Shown: piece after piece, positions 8,831-16,741 of the stretch
How positions within the stretch are numbered: the stretch's first letter is position 1
Layout of the letters: each line of letters opens with the position of its first letter
Origin: an uncultured Bacteroidota bacterium
GTDB taxonomy: Bacteria > Bacteroidota > Bacteroidia > Chitinophagales > Chitinophagaceae
DNA: 64,000 bases
Direction of reading: 5' to 3'
Assembly: GCA_903882805.1 (NCBI GenBank)
Contig: CAIRYK010000068.1
Location: forward strand, 20,709 to 84,708
Notes under the pieces: generated by a model
Databases searched by the model: none
Told to the model about the DNA's origin: nothing
What the model saw: only the letters and a program-made list of their open reading frames with translations
Position numbers and translations under genes: made by a program

Positions 8831-10225
8831 CTATTTAAATGCAATTGGGTATTTATTTATTGTTGATGTTGTAAACTTAGTGTCAGTGAATACATTCAGT
8901 TCTTTTTGACGCACTTTTGCTCGGTTTTCTAATTCTTCATCCCATATTGAGCAATCGAAATAAAACAGGTCCTCTGATTTATTGTAATTGGGAATCCCGG
9001 AAGTTTTGCTCATACCAAGTATATATTTTGCTTCAGGAAATTGCAATCGTGCAATTAAACATACATCATACAGGTATTCCATTTGTGTCTCTCGGTACTT
9101 CTCATGGTTGGAATTATACTCTTCTGTTTTAGGGTATAACAAGAACACATAAAACAAACCTTCGTTTTTTGATATTTCAGATGGCCGTACAAGCCGAATT
9201 CTCAATTTATCTTCCTTAGTTGTTCTAATAGCTTCAACAAAAACACTAGACAACATTCTTCGGTTTAAACGAGACTCTCTTGCTAAGATCCTCAATATTC
9301 TTTCGGTATCCGAAATTGGGGCTGACGTAGCATCACGTAATGTTCCGCTTGTGGCATGGTGACTGATGTTATTTATCAAGTCATCCCAAAAATAACTGAT
9401 TTGATCTGCTTTCAATTTTTCAATCCATTGAGGATTTTCTTGCAGGCCTTCCCAATAATTACTTGGTATTTGGTTTACTAAATCATTGCTTGCATTTTCA
9501 GAAATTTTAAATTCAATTACGCCAGTTACTTCGTTATCCCAATTTAATAAATAGAACCCTAAGAGATCTTCTTCGCCGGGACAATAAGTTTTTATATTAG
9601 AACGACAGAACAGTTCACGTTTGGTCAAGTAGTCAGTAAAATCTGAAACAGTAGTCAAGTTTTCCATCAAGATATCCAATCCTGCATCATCTAAAACATG
9701 AACAAATGTTTTAGATGGGTCTAAGTCTCCGATAACAAAAGGTATTGTGTGATTTTTGCATCCTTTTATTTCATTGTGAAACATTAATGTACCGATACCT
9801 CCTTTTTCATCGATACATTTTTTTGACGCGCCATGTGCAACTAAAACCAAATGAAATTTAGTCTTTGATGACAATTCAATCGGTATAGGTAAGGGTTTAG
9901 TACATAAATTGTCAAGAAATACATTTTGAGTAGATTGTTTAATTTTTTTCTCTGCGCCCCAAATTTGTGAAGCTGAATTTGAAACAGCTTTTCTAAACCA
10001 TCTGGTCCAATCAAGCTTTAAATCACCTGTATCGGGAAAATGACAATTTTTATCAGAAAAGATAATAATGTCATCGCCACCCAAAACAAGGAGATCGCAT
10101 AATTCTTTGCCTTTCTCAAAAAATAGATTTGGATAACTCCACAGAGAAAGGAAACTTCTTTCGCATAATTTTCTCAAATATCGTTCTGAAGGGGTGATCC
10201 CTTCGCTTTTGACGCAACGTTTCAT
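8831..10225 (-). CDS. uncharacterised protein with a PD-(D/E)XK/NERD-like N-terminal motif
   Basis: 464 aa, not assigned to a named family. Residues about 12-60 read TPSERYLRKLCERSFLSLW, then KELCDLLVLGGDDIIIFSDK. The pattern Glu...Asp followed by a hydrophobic strand and (S)DK resembles the catalytic core of PD-(D/E)XK nucleases such as NERD or Mrr (E-x(n)-D...x-(D/E)xK). The remainder is soluble, with no membrane segment or recognisable helicase or ATPase motif. Base composition is more AT-rich than the flanking core genes, and the gene sits among broken mobile genes, so acquisition by transfer is likely. A DNA-processing or defence role is inference only. Confidence 0.6.
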   Translation of the reverse strand: MKRCVKSEGITPSERYLRKLCERSFLSLWSYPNLFFEKGKELCDLLVLGGDDIIIFSDKNCHFPDTGDLKLDWTRWFRKAVSNSASQIWGAEKKIKQSTQNVFLDNLCTKPLPIPIELSSKTKFHLVLVAHGASKKCIDEKGGIGTLMFHNEIKGCKNHTIPFVIGDLDPSKTFVHVLDDAGLDILMENLTTVSDFTDYLTKRELFCRSNIKTYCPGEEDLLGFYLLNWDNEVTGVIEFKISENASNDLVNQIPSNYWEGLQENPQWIEKLKADQISYFWDDLINNISHHATSGTLRDATSAPISDTERILRILARESRLNRRMLSSVFVEAIRTTKEDKLRIRLVRPSEISKNEGLFYVFLLYPKTEEYNSNHEKYRETQMEYLYDVCLIARLQFPEAKYILGMSKTSGIPNYNKSEDLFYFDCSIWDEELENRAKVRQKELNVFTDTKFTTSTINKYPIAFK

Positions 10226-10316
10226 AACTATAAGAGTTTATGCCATAATTCACTAAGTTAAGGTAAGTACTATTTCCAATTTAAGGTATCAGTAAAAAGG
10301 TATTTTTAGACATCCT

Positions 10317-10702
10317 TCAGAATGTAGCTTGTCCTTTTCTAACGCCAGCTTCTCTTTTGCGAATATTTGATGGTCTAGTTGCTCTTGAATATCCTATTAA
10401 GCAGTGTCAAGTGAGGCCTTGGTGATTTTCGCCCATCTGGTGGCCGTCATTTTGCCATAATAGCTATCAAGCATTTTATTGGGCGTTTAGTTTTGCCTTG
10501 CATTCAACCCAGAGTGTGTATGAACATCCCAAAAAACTATTTTGTTCAGAACCGTAAATAATATTTCTTCGGTTGCTGATAAAATCTGTCAAGACATTGA
10601 AGTAACCATTGTAACTAGTTTTCTCTGTCTACATGATTGTAAGGGATATTATATTAAATATTTTCTATTTGTGATTCGTAAAGACACTCTGTTACATTAG
10701 AA
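10317..10702 (-). pseudogene. Fic-family protein C-terminal remnant, multiply disrupted
   Basis: Reading the minus strand gives a degraded but recognisable C-terminal third of a Fic/DUF4172-type adenylyltransferase. Pieces in order are ESQIEN...VDREN, LQWLLQCLDR, then (after a frame change) TEEILFTVLNKIVFWDVH, GLNARQN, KMLDSYYGKMTATRWAKITK, ASLDTA, DIQE and, after another frame change, REAGVRKGQATF before a stop. KMTATRWAKITK..DTA..DIQ is the conserved winged-helix end of these proteins. At least four in-frame stops and two or three frameshifts break it, and the Fic catalytic HxFx(D/E)GNGR core is absent. It is a relic, showing the island once carried a Fic-type module. Its upper boundary is approximate. 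Confidence 0.7.
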
Positions 10703-10847
10703 ATGGAAAATTACTTTTCTAAAAGATGTATACACAGCGATCTAACAAATAAAACTTATTGAGTTTGCAGGAGGTATACCCGGTTGATTCAAAATAGATT
10801 TCAGAAACTGAGCAAAACGACTATGGTGTAACTGACTTTTAGAAACT

Positions 10848-10877
10848 AAAACAGGCACTTTTGCAAGTACCTGTTTT
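10848..10877 (-). terminator. hairpin terminator after the tRNA-like fragment
   Basis: A 13-bp stem with one mismatch and a 4-nt loop (aaaacaggcactt / aagtacctgtttt) is followed on the minus strand by a short T-run. It lies immediately 3' of the tRNA-like fragment, mirroring the terminator placed after the intact tRNA-Met. Confidence 0.6.
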
Positions 10878-10882
10878 TCAAG

Positions 10883-10945
10883 TAGCGAGGAGGAGACTTG
10901 AACTTCCGTCCGCCGCGGCGGATATGAATCTTGTGCGCTAATCAA
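10883..10945 (-). repeat. partial tRNA-Met-like sequence with an internal palindrome
   Basis: On the minus strand this segment ends in 22 bases (10883-10904) identical to the 3' end of the tRNA-Met at 12411-12484 (T-loop side and acceptor arm). It also retains ATTCATA of the anticodon loop and TTAG.GCACA upstream. Between them, where the anticodon 3' stem and variable loop belong, is a perfect 14-bp palindrome TCCGCCGCGGCGGA (10909-10922). The D-arm and 5' acceptor strand are missing, so this cannot be a working tRNA. It abuts and overlaps the end of a GIY-YIG reading frame, and is followed by its own terminator. Confidence 0.75.
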
Positions 10946-11200
10946 ATACTCTTACCCATACTGGTAAATTGCTATTTACCCAATCTCTGCCTTTGCCTGA
11001 TTTTAGCTCTTTTTCTCGCTTTAGGGCTTCCGCTTTTGTTTCAAATAATTCACAGTGCAGCAGTACCGAAGGCCTATAGCTTCTGGTCAGTCTGTATTAC
11101 TGTGTATGTTGTGAGAGTAAAATCGTTGAATCAGGTTGGCAGTTGCTCCGGTATAAGTTTTCCGGTGATTAAAGGAATACAGAATGTAGACGGTGAACAT
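10938..11200 (-). pseudogene. GIY-YIG endonuclease (UPF0213-like), frameshifted
   Basis: On the minus strand, from ATG 11200, translation gives MFTVYILYSFNHRKTYTGAT then NLIQRFYSHN, the GIY-YIG core (VYIL...YTGAT). It hits a TGA after SNTD. Shifting frame by one lost base (gactgacc for expected gactggacc) restores SYRPSVLLHCELFETKAEA and LKREKELKSGKGRDWVNS, the usual C-terminal half, ending at TAG 10938-10940. The span is 263 bp, one short of a multiple of three. The family are small single-domain nucleases, often mobile. The stop lies inside the tRNA-like fragment, so nuclease and fragment form one unit. A sequencing error at the frameshift is the main alternative. Confidence 0.82.
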
Positions 11201-11258
11201 AAAAAAGATCCGCTAAATTGATTTGAAACCTACCTACTAAATCGCTAAGAATTGAAAA

Positions 11259-11280
11259 GGGACGCTCAATTGAGCGTCCC
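11259..11280. terminator. 22-bp perfect palindrome
   Basis: The sequence from 11259 to 11280 (gggacgctcaa/ttgagcgtccc) is perfectly self-complementary and is flanked by an A-run on the left, giving a T-run on the minus strand. It could terminate transcription leaving the WYL gene. The rest of 11201-11458 shows no coding potential. Confidence 0.5.
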
Positions 11281-11458
11281 TGTGTAGTCAGAGAGGGAGA
11301 AATATCTAACCAAATCCTGCAAGATATGATTGATTTTGTTGAGGTGATGAAGGGACTTGAGGAGACAAAAAATGAGTGAGAAATTGTCCTCTTGTCTTTA
11401 TACTACACAAAATAGTAGCATCAACATTGTCTCCTATTTACTGGCAAGTTTGGATTAG

Positions 11459-12295
11459 TCAATATTGTTCAAATGCCCTTTTATGAGCGGCCTTTATTTC
11501 ATTGGCTAATGATTTCGGTTTTATGACCTTCATGTTATTACCGAATGATAATAATTCCATGAGAAGGTCATGTGTGATATGTAAATGCAGTTTTATTTGG
11601 AGTTCATCTTGGTTGTCTATTAAAACCTGCTGCGTTTCGTGAAGGGGTAATGTCTTTATATATTTTCCCTGAAATGGATCAAACGATAAAATTATTTCTT
11701 GTGGATTTTCGTCATTTGGACTGATAATTCCAAAACAATACCGATAGCTTTCTTCTGCATCATAATTAGCAGGCAGTACAAAACCTATGTTGGTAATTTC
11801 AAGACGTGACATGCGGTCTAATGCAAAACTTTTAACCCTGCTATCATGATTATCTTTCGCTAAAATATACCAGCGGTTTTTAAACTCTTTTAAAGCATAT
11901 GGATCGATGAGACGTTCGCTAATTTCCTCTTCCCAAAATTTCTGATAAGAGAATTTTATCTTAAGGCGATTTTTGATGGCGTGTAGCAAACCATATAAAT
12001 TCTCTGTGCCCTGAGGTCTGCGCTTTTCTAAATGAACAAAAGGTGTAAGGTCTTGTGCAAGATTTAATGAATTAAACATATCAAAGGCTTCAATCATTCT
12101 CTGAAAGTTCATATTCTCTCTTGCACTTTGCCCTATAAAATATCCTTTATTTGATTTTGAATATTCAATGTCTATCCCGAAAATGTTATTAATCTCTCGA
12201 ATGTCTCTTTGAAGTGTTCGCTGTGAAAAAGCAATATTCAGAGTGTCGTCTTGCATTTGCAAATACTCGAACTGGTTTTCGATATAGTTTTGCAA
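11459..12295 (-). CDS. WYL-domain transcriptional regulator, 5'-truncated
   Basis: 278 aa from a TTG at 12295. FSQRTLQRDIREINNIFGID is the recognition-helix part of the N-terminal HTH. The WYL domain follows (KEFKNRWYILAKD, about residues 135-145) and a C-terminal WCX region (HETQQVLID...). Family members normally begin about 25-30 residues earlier with the first HTH helix. Here homology starts abruptly at ATYEELQNYIENQ, no ATG is available and a stop lies 16 codons before the TTG. The gene has therefore lost its start and first helix, probably in the event that placed it next to the tRNA-Met terminator. It may be silent; WYL proteins commonly regulate defence or DNA-repair genes. Confidence 0.75.
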   Translation of the reverse strand: MQNYIENQFEYLQMQDDTLNIAFSQRTLQRDIREINNIFGIDIEYSKSNKGYFIGQSARENMNFQRMIEAFDMFNSLNLAQDLTPFVHLEKRRPQGTENLYGLLHAIKNRLKIKFSYQKFWEEEISERLIDPYALKEFKNRWYILAKDNHDSRVKSFALDRMSRLEITNIGFVLPANYDAEESYRYCFGIISPNDENPQEIILSFDPFQGKYIKTLPLHETQQVLIDNQDELQIKLHLHITHDLLMELLSFGNNMKVIKPKSLANEIKAAHKRAFEQY

Positions 12296-12371
12296 CTCCT
12301 CGTAAGTAGCCCAATGAACAAATTTATCAGGACAATCTGTTCATTGTCAACACTTTACGAAGTAAAAAAAG

Positions 12372-12406
12372 AAGGGAACTTTCAACACTTTGTTGAAAAT
12401 TCCCTT
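12372..12406 (-). terminator. tRNA-Met terminator
   Basis: A 15-bp stem with one mismatch (aagggaactttcaac / gttgaaaattccctt) and a 5-nt loop lies 5 bp after the 3' end of tRNA-Met on the minus strand. Confidence 0.75.
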
Positions 12407-12410
12407 TCTG

Positions 12411-12484
12411 TAGCGAGGAGGAGACTTGAACTCCCGACCTCAGGGTTATGAATCCTGTGCTCTAACCACCTGAGCTACCTCGCC
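12411..12484 (-). tRNA. tRNA-Met (CAU anticodon)
   Basis: A complete 74-nt cloverleaf on the minus strand. The acceptor GGCGAGG pairs with CCTCGCT, followed by discriminator A with no encoded CCA. D-stem GCTC/GAGC, anticodon loop TTCATAA giving CAU, a T-stem and a TTCAAGT loop are all present. The last anticodon-stem pair is A-C, a mismatch. CAU could be elongator Met or the Ile precursor modified to lysidine; the overall sequence looks like elongator Met. It has its own promoter and terminator, and a partial copy lies 1.5 kb away at 10883. Confidence 0.92.
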
Positions 12485-12500
12485 ATAAAATTGTGGTGTG

Positions 12501-12531
12501 CAAAAGTACGGAATTGTTTTGAAACAACAAA
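12501..12531 (-). promoter_or_regulatory. promoter of tRNA-Met
   Basis: On the minus strand TTTG (12528-12531), a 19-bp spacer and TACTTTTG (12501-12508) match the Bacteroidota consensus exactly, 16 bp before the mature tRNA 5' end. Confidence 0.7.
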
Positions 12532-12680
12532 TTATTTTTAGGGCTCCGGCATATTTATAGCGCCATTCTGTGTGCATCGCTCAAAATGAGTTGCATAATT
12601 CAACTAAAAATTTATAATTTTATCGTTTCTCCATTTTTATTAAAAAAACGCGGCGCACCTGTGCCCTATAATAATTGTTT

Positions 12681-15600
12681 ATGAAGTTTAAGCTATTGCT
12701 GGCGAGCTTTATGCTCAGTATGCCAGTGTGTGCGCTGCGAGCGCAGGGGCAACCCGATAATACGGTTTTGAGCATAGAGCGCAATAGCCGGGATAATACG
12801 CCGAGGTCGGTAGTGTTTGCAGCCGATGCCAACTTGCGCGCCGCCGATGCGCAAAAAATATTTGAACGCTACCTGGGGCTGCGCGCCGGCGACAACGAAA
12901 TGCGCCTGGCCAGCAGTACTACCACCCGCAAAAAGCTGACCACTTACCGGTATTTTCAGTGGTACAAAGGGCATAAGGTGGCCGATGGAGCCATTACCCT
13001 CACTGCCAAGGACGATAGGGTGCGCTACATGACCGGCAACTTTTTTGCTATAGATGCCGATATGCCCGCTACGCCGTCGCTCGCGGAGCCGGCAGCGCTC
13101 AGCAAGGCCCTGGCTTTTGTAGGCGCCGACAAGTATAAGTGGCAGGATGCCGATGCAGAGCAATTTATAAAGAATGAATACCACAAGCCCGATACTTCTT
13201 ACTTTCCGCATGGCGAGCTGATGTGGGTAGAAAACTACCGTACCGGCACTGGCAAAACAGATGGCAAGCTACACCTGGCCTATCGGTTTGATATTTATGC
13301 CGAGTCGCCGCTCAGCCGTCAGCATGTGTATGTAGACGCCGCTACGGGCGCCATACTGTTCTCAAATCCGCTCATTAAGCATACAGCGGCCGTTGGCGGC
13401 ACATTGTATAGCGGTTCGGTAAATATTGTTACCGCACATATAGGAGCCAACTACCGCCTGTACGATTCTACCCGCGGCAATGGGGTAGTAACGCGCAATA
13501 TGCGCGGAGGCACATCGTATACCGCCGCCACCGATTTTACCACCACTACCAATATATGGCCCGGCGCCACTGCCGACTCGGCAGCTATAGATGCACACTG
13601 GGCTGCTGAGCGCGTGTACGACTATTGGGATACCGTACATGCCCGCCTTAGCTGGGACAATCTGAATGGTCAGCTAAAGCAGTTTGTACACTACAATACC
13701 GGCTACGACAATGCGTTTTGGGATGGTACCCAAATGACCTATGGCGATGGATCGGGTCTTACGGGCGGCGGTTTTACGCCGCTGGTGAGCCTGGATGTTA
13801 CAGCCCACGAAATAGGCCATGGCGTATGCGAGGCCACCTGCAACCTTAACTACGTAAGCGAATCGGGCGGACTCAACGAAGCCTTCAGCGACTGCTGGGG
13901 CGCCACAATAGAAAACTGGGCCAATCCGCTGGAAGCCGACCGCGTGCCCAAGAGCATCTGGAAAATAGGCGAGGAGATAGGCGGCGGCAGTCCGCTGCGC
14001 AGCATGGAAACACCCAATGCAGAAGGTCAGCCCGACACCTATCGCGGCACGTTCTGGTACAATACCGTAGGCTGTACGCCCTCTGGCCTCAACGACAACT
14101 GCGGCGTGCACACCAATAGCGGCGTGCTGAACAAATGGTACAATCTGGTGGTTGTAGGCGGCACCGGCGTCAACGACATAGGCAACAGCTACGCCGTTAC
14201 CGGCATAGGTATGGCCGACGCTGCCGACATACTTTACCAAACCGAACTGGCGCTGGTATCGTCATCAGAATATGCCGACTGCCGCACTGCTTCTATCAAT
14301 GCTGCTGTTGCGCTCTTTGGCCCCTGTTCGCCTCAGGAGCAGGCTGTTACCAATGCCTGGTATGCTGTGGGCGTAGGCTTTTATTTTGTGCCCTGCGTGC
14401 CGCAAATCAGGTTTACACAGGTGGTTACCAATACTACCGAGAATGCCAATTCAATAGCTTGTCCGGCAAGCAGGGTGTTGAACATACCCATCAAGGCTAC
14501 TGGTCCGGCAATATTTGGCGGCTCGCCGGTCATTACCGTCTCCGATTCGGGTGGAACAGCCATCAATGGCGTGCATTATTCCATGCCAGCGCTTCGCACC
14601 ATGACATTTACTCCCGGCGACACAACCACTCACTACTTCCCGGTTACCATCTTCGACAATGGCGCGCTTGCCGACAACAAAGATTTCTACCTGCGGTTTA
14701 CTATGGATGCCGCCGGCACTACAACAATTATGTCGCCCACAAACCGGGTCAACCATATATTTATTGTCAACGACGATAAGTATCCCGAGCTTGGCGGCAC
14801 AGAATACCATCAGGTGCGCGACTCCACAGTATTGTCCAACCGCACATCTCCATTCCTGTCCAGCGCCAACAAGGCTCATACACAGTACTTGCTGTCGCCT
14901 GCCGAGATGCTCGCATCGGGTTTAAGACCCAATGTGCCCGTATCGCAACTGGCGTTTAAGGTAGCTGTTAAAAACAGTACGCAGCCCTTTACTGCGTTTA
15001 CCGTTAGCATGGGTAATACCGGTATTACCAACCTCAGTTCCAATTTCATAACCACAGGCCTTACCACAGTTTATACCGGCGATTTCAGCACCTACCTTGG
15101 CTGGGACTCGCTCGATTTCACAACCCCATTCGTATGGGATGGCACAAGCTATGTGGTGGTAGATGTGTGCTTTACCAATACCAGCGCATCGGCCAGCAAC
15201 GACCGCGTAGCCGGCGCATCGGGCGCAAGCACTATTACCGCCTACAATTCATCAACCACTGCCGTAGGTTCAGGTTGCGATCTGCCGTATAGCGCATTGC
15301 GCACCAGCACGTCTAAGCCTATTATGCGTTTCAAGCAGGTTATAGCTCCGGCTGTTGTAGAAACCGTGGCCGCATCTACCCGCACCTGGACCGTGAGAAC
15401 TGGTCAGGAAGTGTATTTCTATGCACCTACCGATACCGGAGTAATGGTTGGCCTGAAAAGCCCCACGCTCGACCTCGGTTGTGTGAACACCACCCTTACT
15501 GCTGCTGGAGTAGGTTTTACCCCGTTGGTTTCGGGCGCAGGCGTTAGCCGTTCGCTGAAAGAGTTTAGCATATCGCCCGATCAGAATGCGACCACCACCA

Positions 15601-16100
15601 ATTATACGGCTACCTTCTATTTTACCAATGCTGAGTTGGGCGGCGCATCGCCATCGAGCTTGTACATTATGAAAACCGATGCCGCAACCGATGCCGCCAT
15701 CACTACCGCCAACAGCCAGATAGTAACGCCCACGCTGGTGCGCGGCGCTAATTATACAGGTTTTACAGGCCGTTTTACCGGGCTTTCCCGTTACTTCCTT
15801 GTAGATGGTATATTGGGCGTTTCAGACCTTAATCCGGCAGCGTTTGCCAGCATCAGGGTAGATAATAATCCGTTTACCGACAAAATAAGCGTTAGCTATT
15901 CATTTGCCGCCGATGCTAAGGCCACCGTACGGCTGTATGATGTAACAGGCAGGGTTGCCTATTCATCGGCGCTTACACTTGCTGCTTCAGGCAATAAGTT
16001 TGTTATCGACTGTTCGGGTCTTGGTCTGGCTCCCGGCGCCTATATTTTGCAGGTAGTCACTCCGTCTGATGTATACAATCAGAAGTTGATCAAGCAATAA
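12681..16100 (+). CDS. secreted M4-family (thermolysin-like) metalloprotease with T9SS type A sorting domain
   Basis: 1139 aa from ATG 12681 (an in-frame TTG two codons earlier is less likely). Order: signal peptide (to about residue 22); FTP/PepSY propeptide with KKLTTYRYFQWYKGHKVADG; M4 catalytic domain with HEIGHGVCEATCN (His376, Glu377, His380) and the downstream zinc-ligand block SGGLNEAFSDCWG; M4 C-terminal domain with VHTNSGVLNKWY; a Calx-beta-like module (about 595-690); further beta-rich modules; and a type A sorting domain (VDNNPFTDKISVSY...LYDVTGR...LAPGAYILQV...KLIKQ). It should be exported by Sec, then T9SS, and released or surface-attached after cleavage. It is isolated transcriptionally, with a bidirectional terminator behind it. 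Confidence 0.93.
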   Translation: MKFKLLLASFMLSMPVCALRAQGQPDNTVLSIERNSRDNTPRSVVFAADANLRAADAQKIFERYLGLRAGDNEMRLASSTTTRKKLTTYRYFQWYKGHKVADGAITLTAKDDRVRYMTGNFFAIDADMPATPSLAEPAALSKALAFVGADKYKWQDADAEQFIKNEYHKPDTSYFPHGELMWVENYRTGTGKTDGKLHLAYRFDIYAESPLSRQHVYVDAATGAILFSNPLIKHTAAVGGTLYSGSVNIVTAHIGANYRLYDSTRGNGVVTRNMRGGTSYTAATDFTTTTNIWPGATADSAAIDAHWAAERVYDYWDTVHARLSWDNLNGQLKQFVHYNTGYDNAFWDGTQMTYGDGSGLTGGGFTPLVSLDVTAHEIGHGVCEATCNLNYVSESGGLNEAFSDCWGATIENWANPLEADRVPKSIWKIGEEIGGGSPLRSMETPNAEGQPDTYRGTFWYNTVGCTPSGLNDNCGVHTNSGVLNKWYNLVVVGGTGVNDIGNSYAVTGIGMADAADILYQTELALVSSSEYADCRTASINAAVALFGPCSPQEQAVTNAWYAVGVGFYFVPCVPQIRFTQVVTNTTENANSIACPASRVLNIPIKATGPAIFGGSPVITVSDSGGTAINGVHYSMPALRTMTFTPGDTTTHYFPVTIFDNGALADNKDFYLRFTMDAAGTTTIMSPTNRVNHIFIVNDDKYPELGGTEYHQVRDSTVLSNRTSPFLSSANKAHTQYLLSPAEMLASGLRPNVPVSQLAFKVAVKNSTQPFTAFTVSMGNTGITNLSSNFITTGLTTVYTGDFSTYLGWDSLDFTTPFVWDGTSYVVVDVCFTNTSASASNDRVAGASGASTITAYNSSTTAVGSGCDLPYSALRTSTSKPIMRFKQVIAPAVVETVAASTRTWTVRTGQEVYFYAPTDTGVMVGLKSPTLDLGCVNTTLTAAGVGFTPLVSGAGVSRSLKEFSISPDQNATTTNYTATFYFTNAELGGASPSSLYIMKTDAATDAAITTANSQIVTPTLVRGANYTGFTGRFTGLSRYFLVDGILGVSDLNPAAFASIRVDNNPFTDKISVSYSFAADAKATVRLYDVTGRVAYSSALTLAASGNKFVIDCSGLGLAPGAYILQVVTPSDVYNQKLIKQ

Positions 16101-16115
16101 GCAATTACATGATCA

Positions 16116-16154
16116 AAAAATCCCCGCCAGGCATCGCGCCGGGCGGGGATTTTT
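16116..16154. terminator. bidirectional terminator
   Basis: A GC-rich stem atccccgcc/ggcggggat extended by A- and T-runs sits between the convergent metalloprotease and kdsC genes and can serve both. Confidence 0.8.
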
Positions 16155-16195
16155 ATTTATACCTTGTTTTGTTTGTTTAGTTTTGTCTGTTTAGT

Positions 16196-16702
16196 TTATT
16201 CTGGCAGGTCCCAGTCGCCGTTTAGCTTCAGCACCTTTTCTATTACATCTCTTACACAGCCATGGCCGCCGTTGTGGGGCGATATGTATTTAGATATACC
16301 CTTTATTTCGGGAGCGGCATCGCTTGGGCAGCACGCCAGTCCGCAAGCCTGCATGGCGGCATAGTCGGGTATATCATCGCCCATATACAGCACGCTCTCG
16401 TATATGGTTTTCGATGCTACAGCTATTTCGTTCAGAAACTCTTTCTTGCTTTCTATGCCTATATGCACATCCTTTACGCCAAGTCGGTTCAGTCGCAGTC
16501 TTACCGCTTCCGATTTGCCTCCTGATATTATCCACACCTTGTAGCCTTTTTTAATGGCCAGTTGCATAGCGTATCCGTCTTTTATGTTCATACTCCGCAA
16601 CATGTGGCCATCCTCGGTAAGCATCAGATTACCATCGGTCAGCACGCCATCCACATCAAACACAAAAGTGCGAATCGGTTTAAAAAGTTCAAGTAGATTC
16701 AT
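16196..16702 (-). CDS. kdsC: 3-deoxy-D-manno-octulosonate 8-phosphate phosphatase (KdsC)
   Basis: 168 aa, the usual length for KdsC. HAD motifs: I FVFDVDGVLTDG (Asp16 nucleophile, Asp18), II IISGGKS, a conserved Lys in GIESKKEF, and III/IV MGDDIPDYAAM. ASGLACCPSDA-like sequence (CGLACCPSDAAPEIKG) and the end block HNGGHGCVRDVIE, which supplies active-site residues to the neighbouring subunit, are typical of the tetrameric enzyme. It hydrolyses Kdo-8-phosphate to Kdo in the cytoplasm for LPS inner core synthesis. Other Kdo genes are not nearby. It is followed upstream by iscX and ferredoxin in the same orientation. Confidence 0.9.
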   Translation of the reverse strand: MNLLELFKPIRTFVFDVDGVLTDGNLMLTEDGHMLRSMNIKDGYAMQLAIKKGYKVWIISGGKSEAVRLRLNRLGVKDVHIGIESKKEFLNEIAVASKTIYESVLYMGDDIPDYAAMQACGLACCPSDAAPEIKGISKYISPHNGGHGCVRDVIEKVLKLNGDWDLPE

Positions 16703-16741
16703 ATACGCTGGTTATTTACAAAAAAGTGAAGCAGGCAATCT

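Noticed and set aside
10742..10945. 67-aa minus-strand frame reading SAQDSYPPRRTEVQVSSSLL
   Set aside because: It is a translation through the tRNA-like fragment and its terminator, with no independent start signal.
13674..14240. 188-aa minus-strand frame opposite the M4 protease
   Set aside because: Shadow of the metalloprotease coding frame; His/Ala/Val-rich composition and no motif.
14135..14779. 214-aa plus-strand frame inside the M4 protease
   Set aside because: Overlaps the well-supported protease in another frame; Arg/Cys/His-rich shadow.
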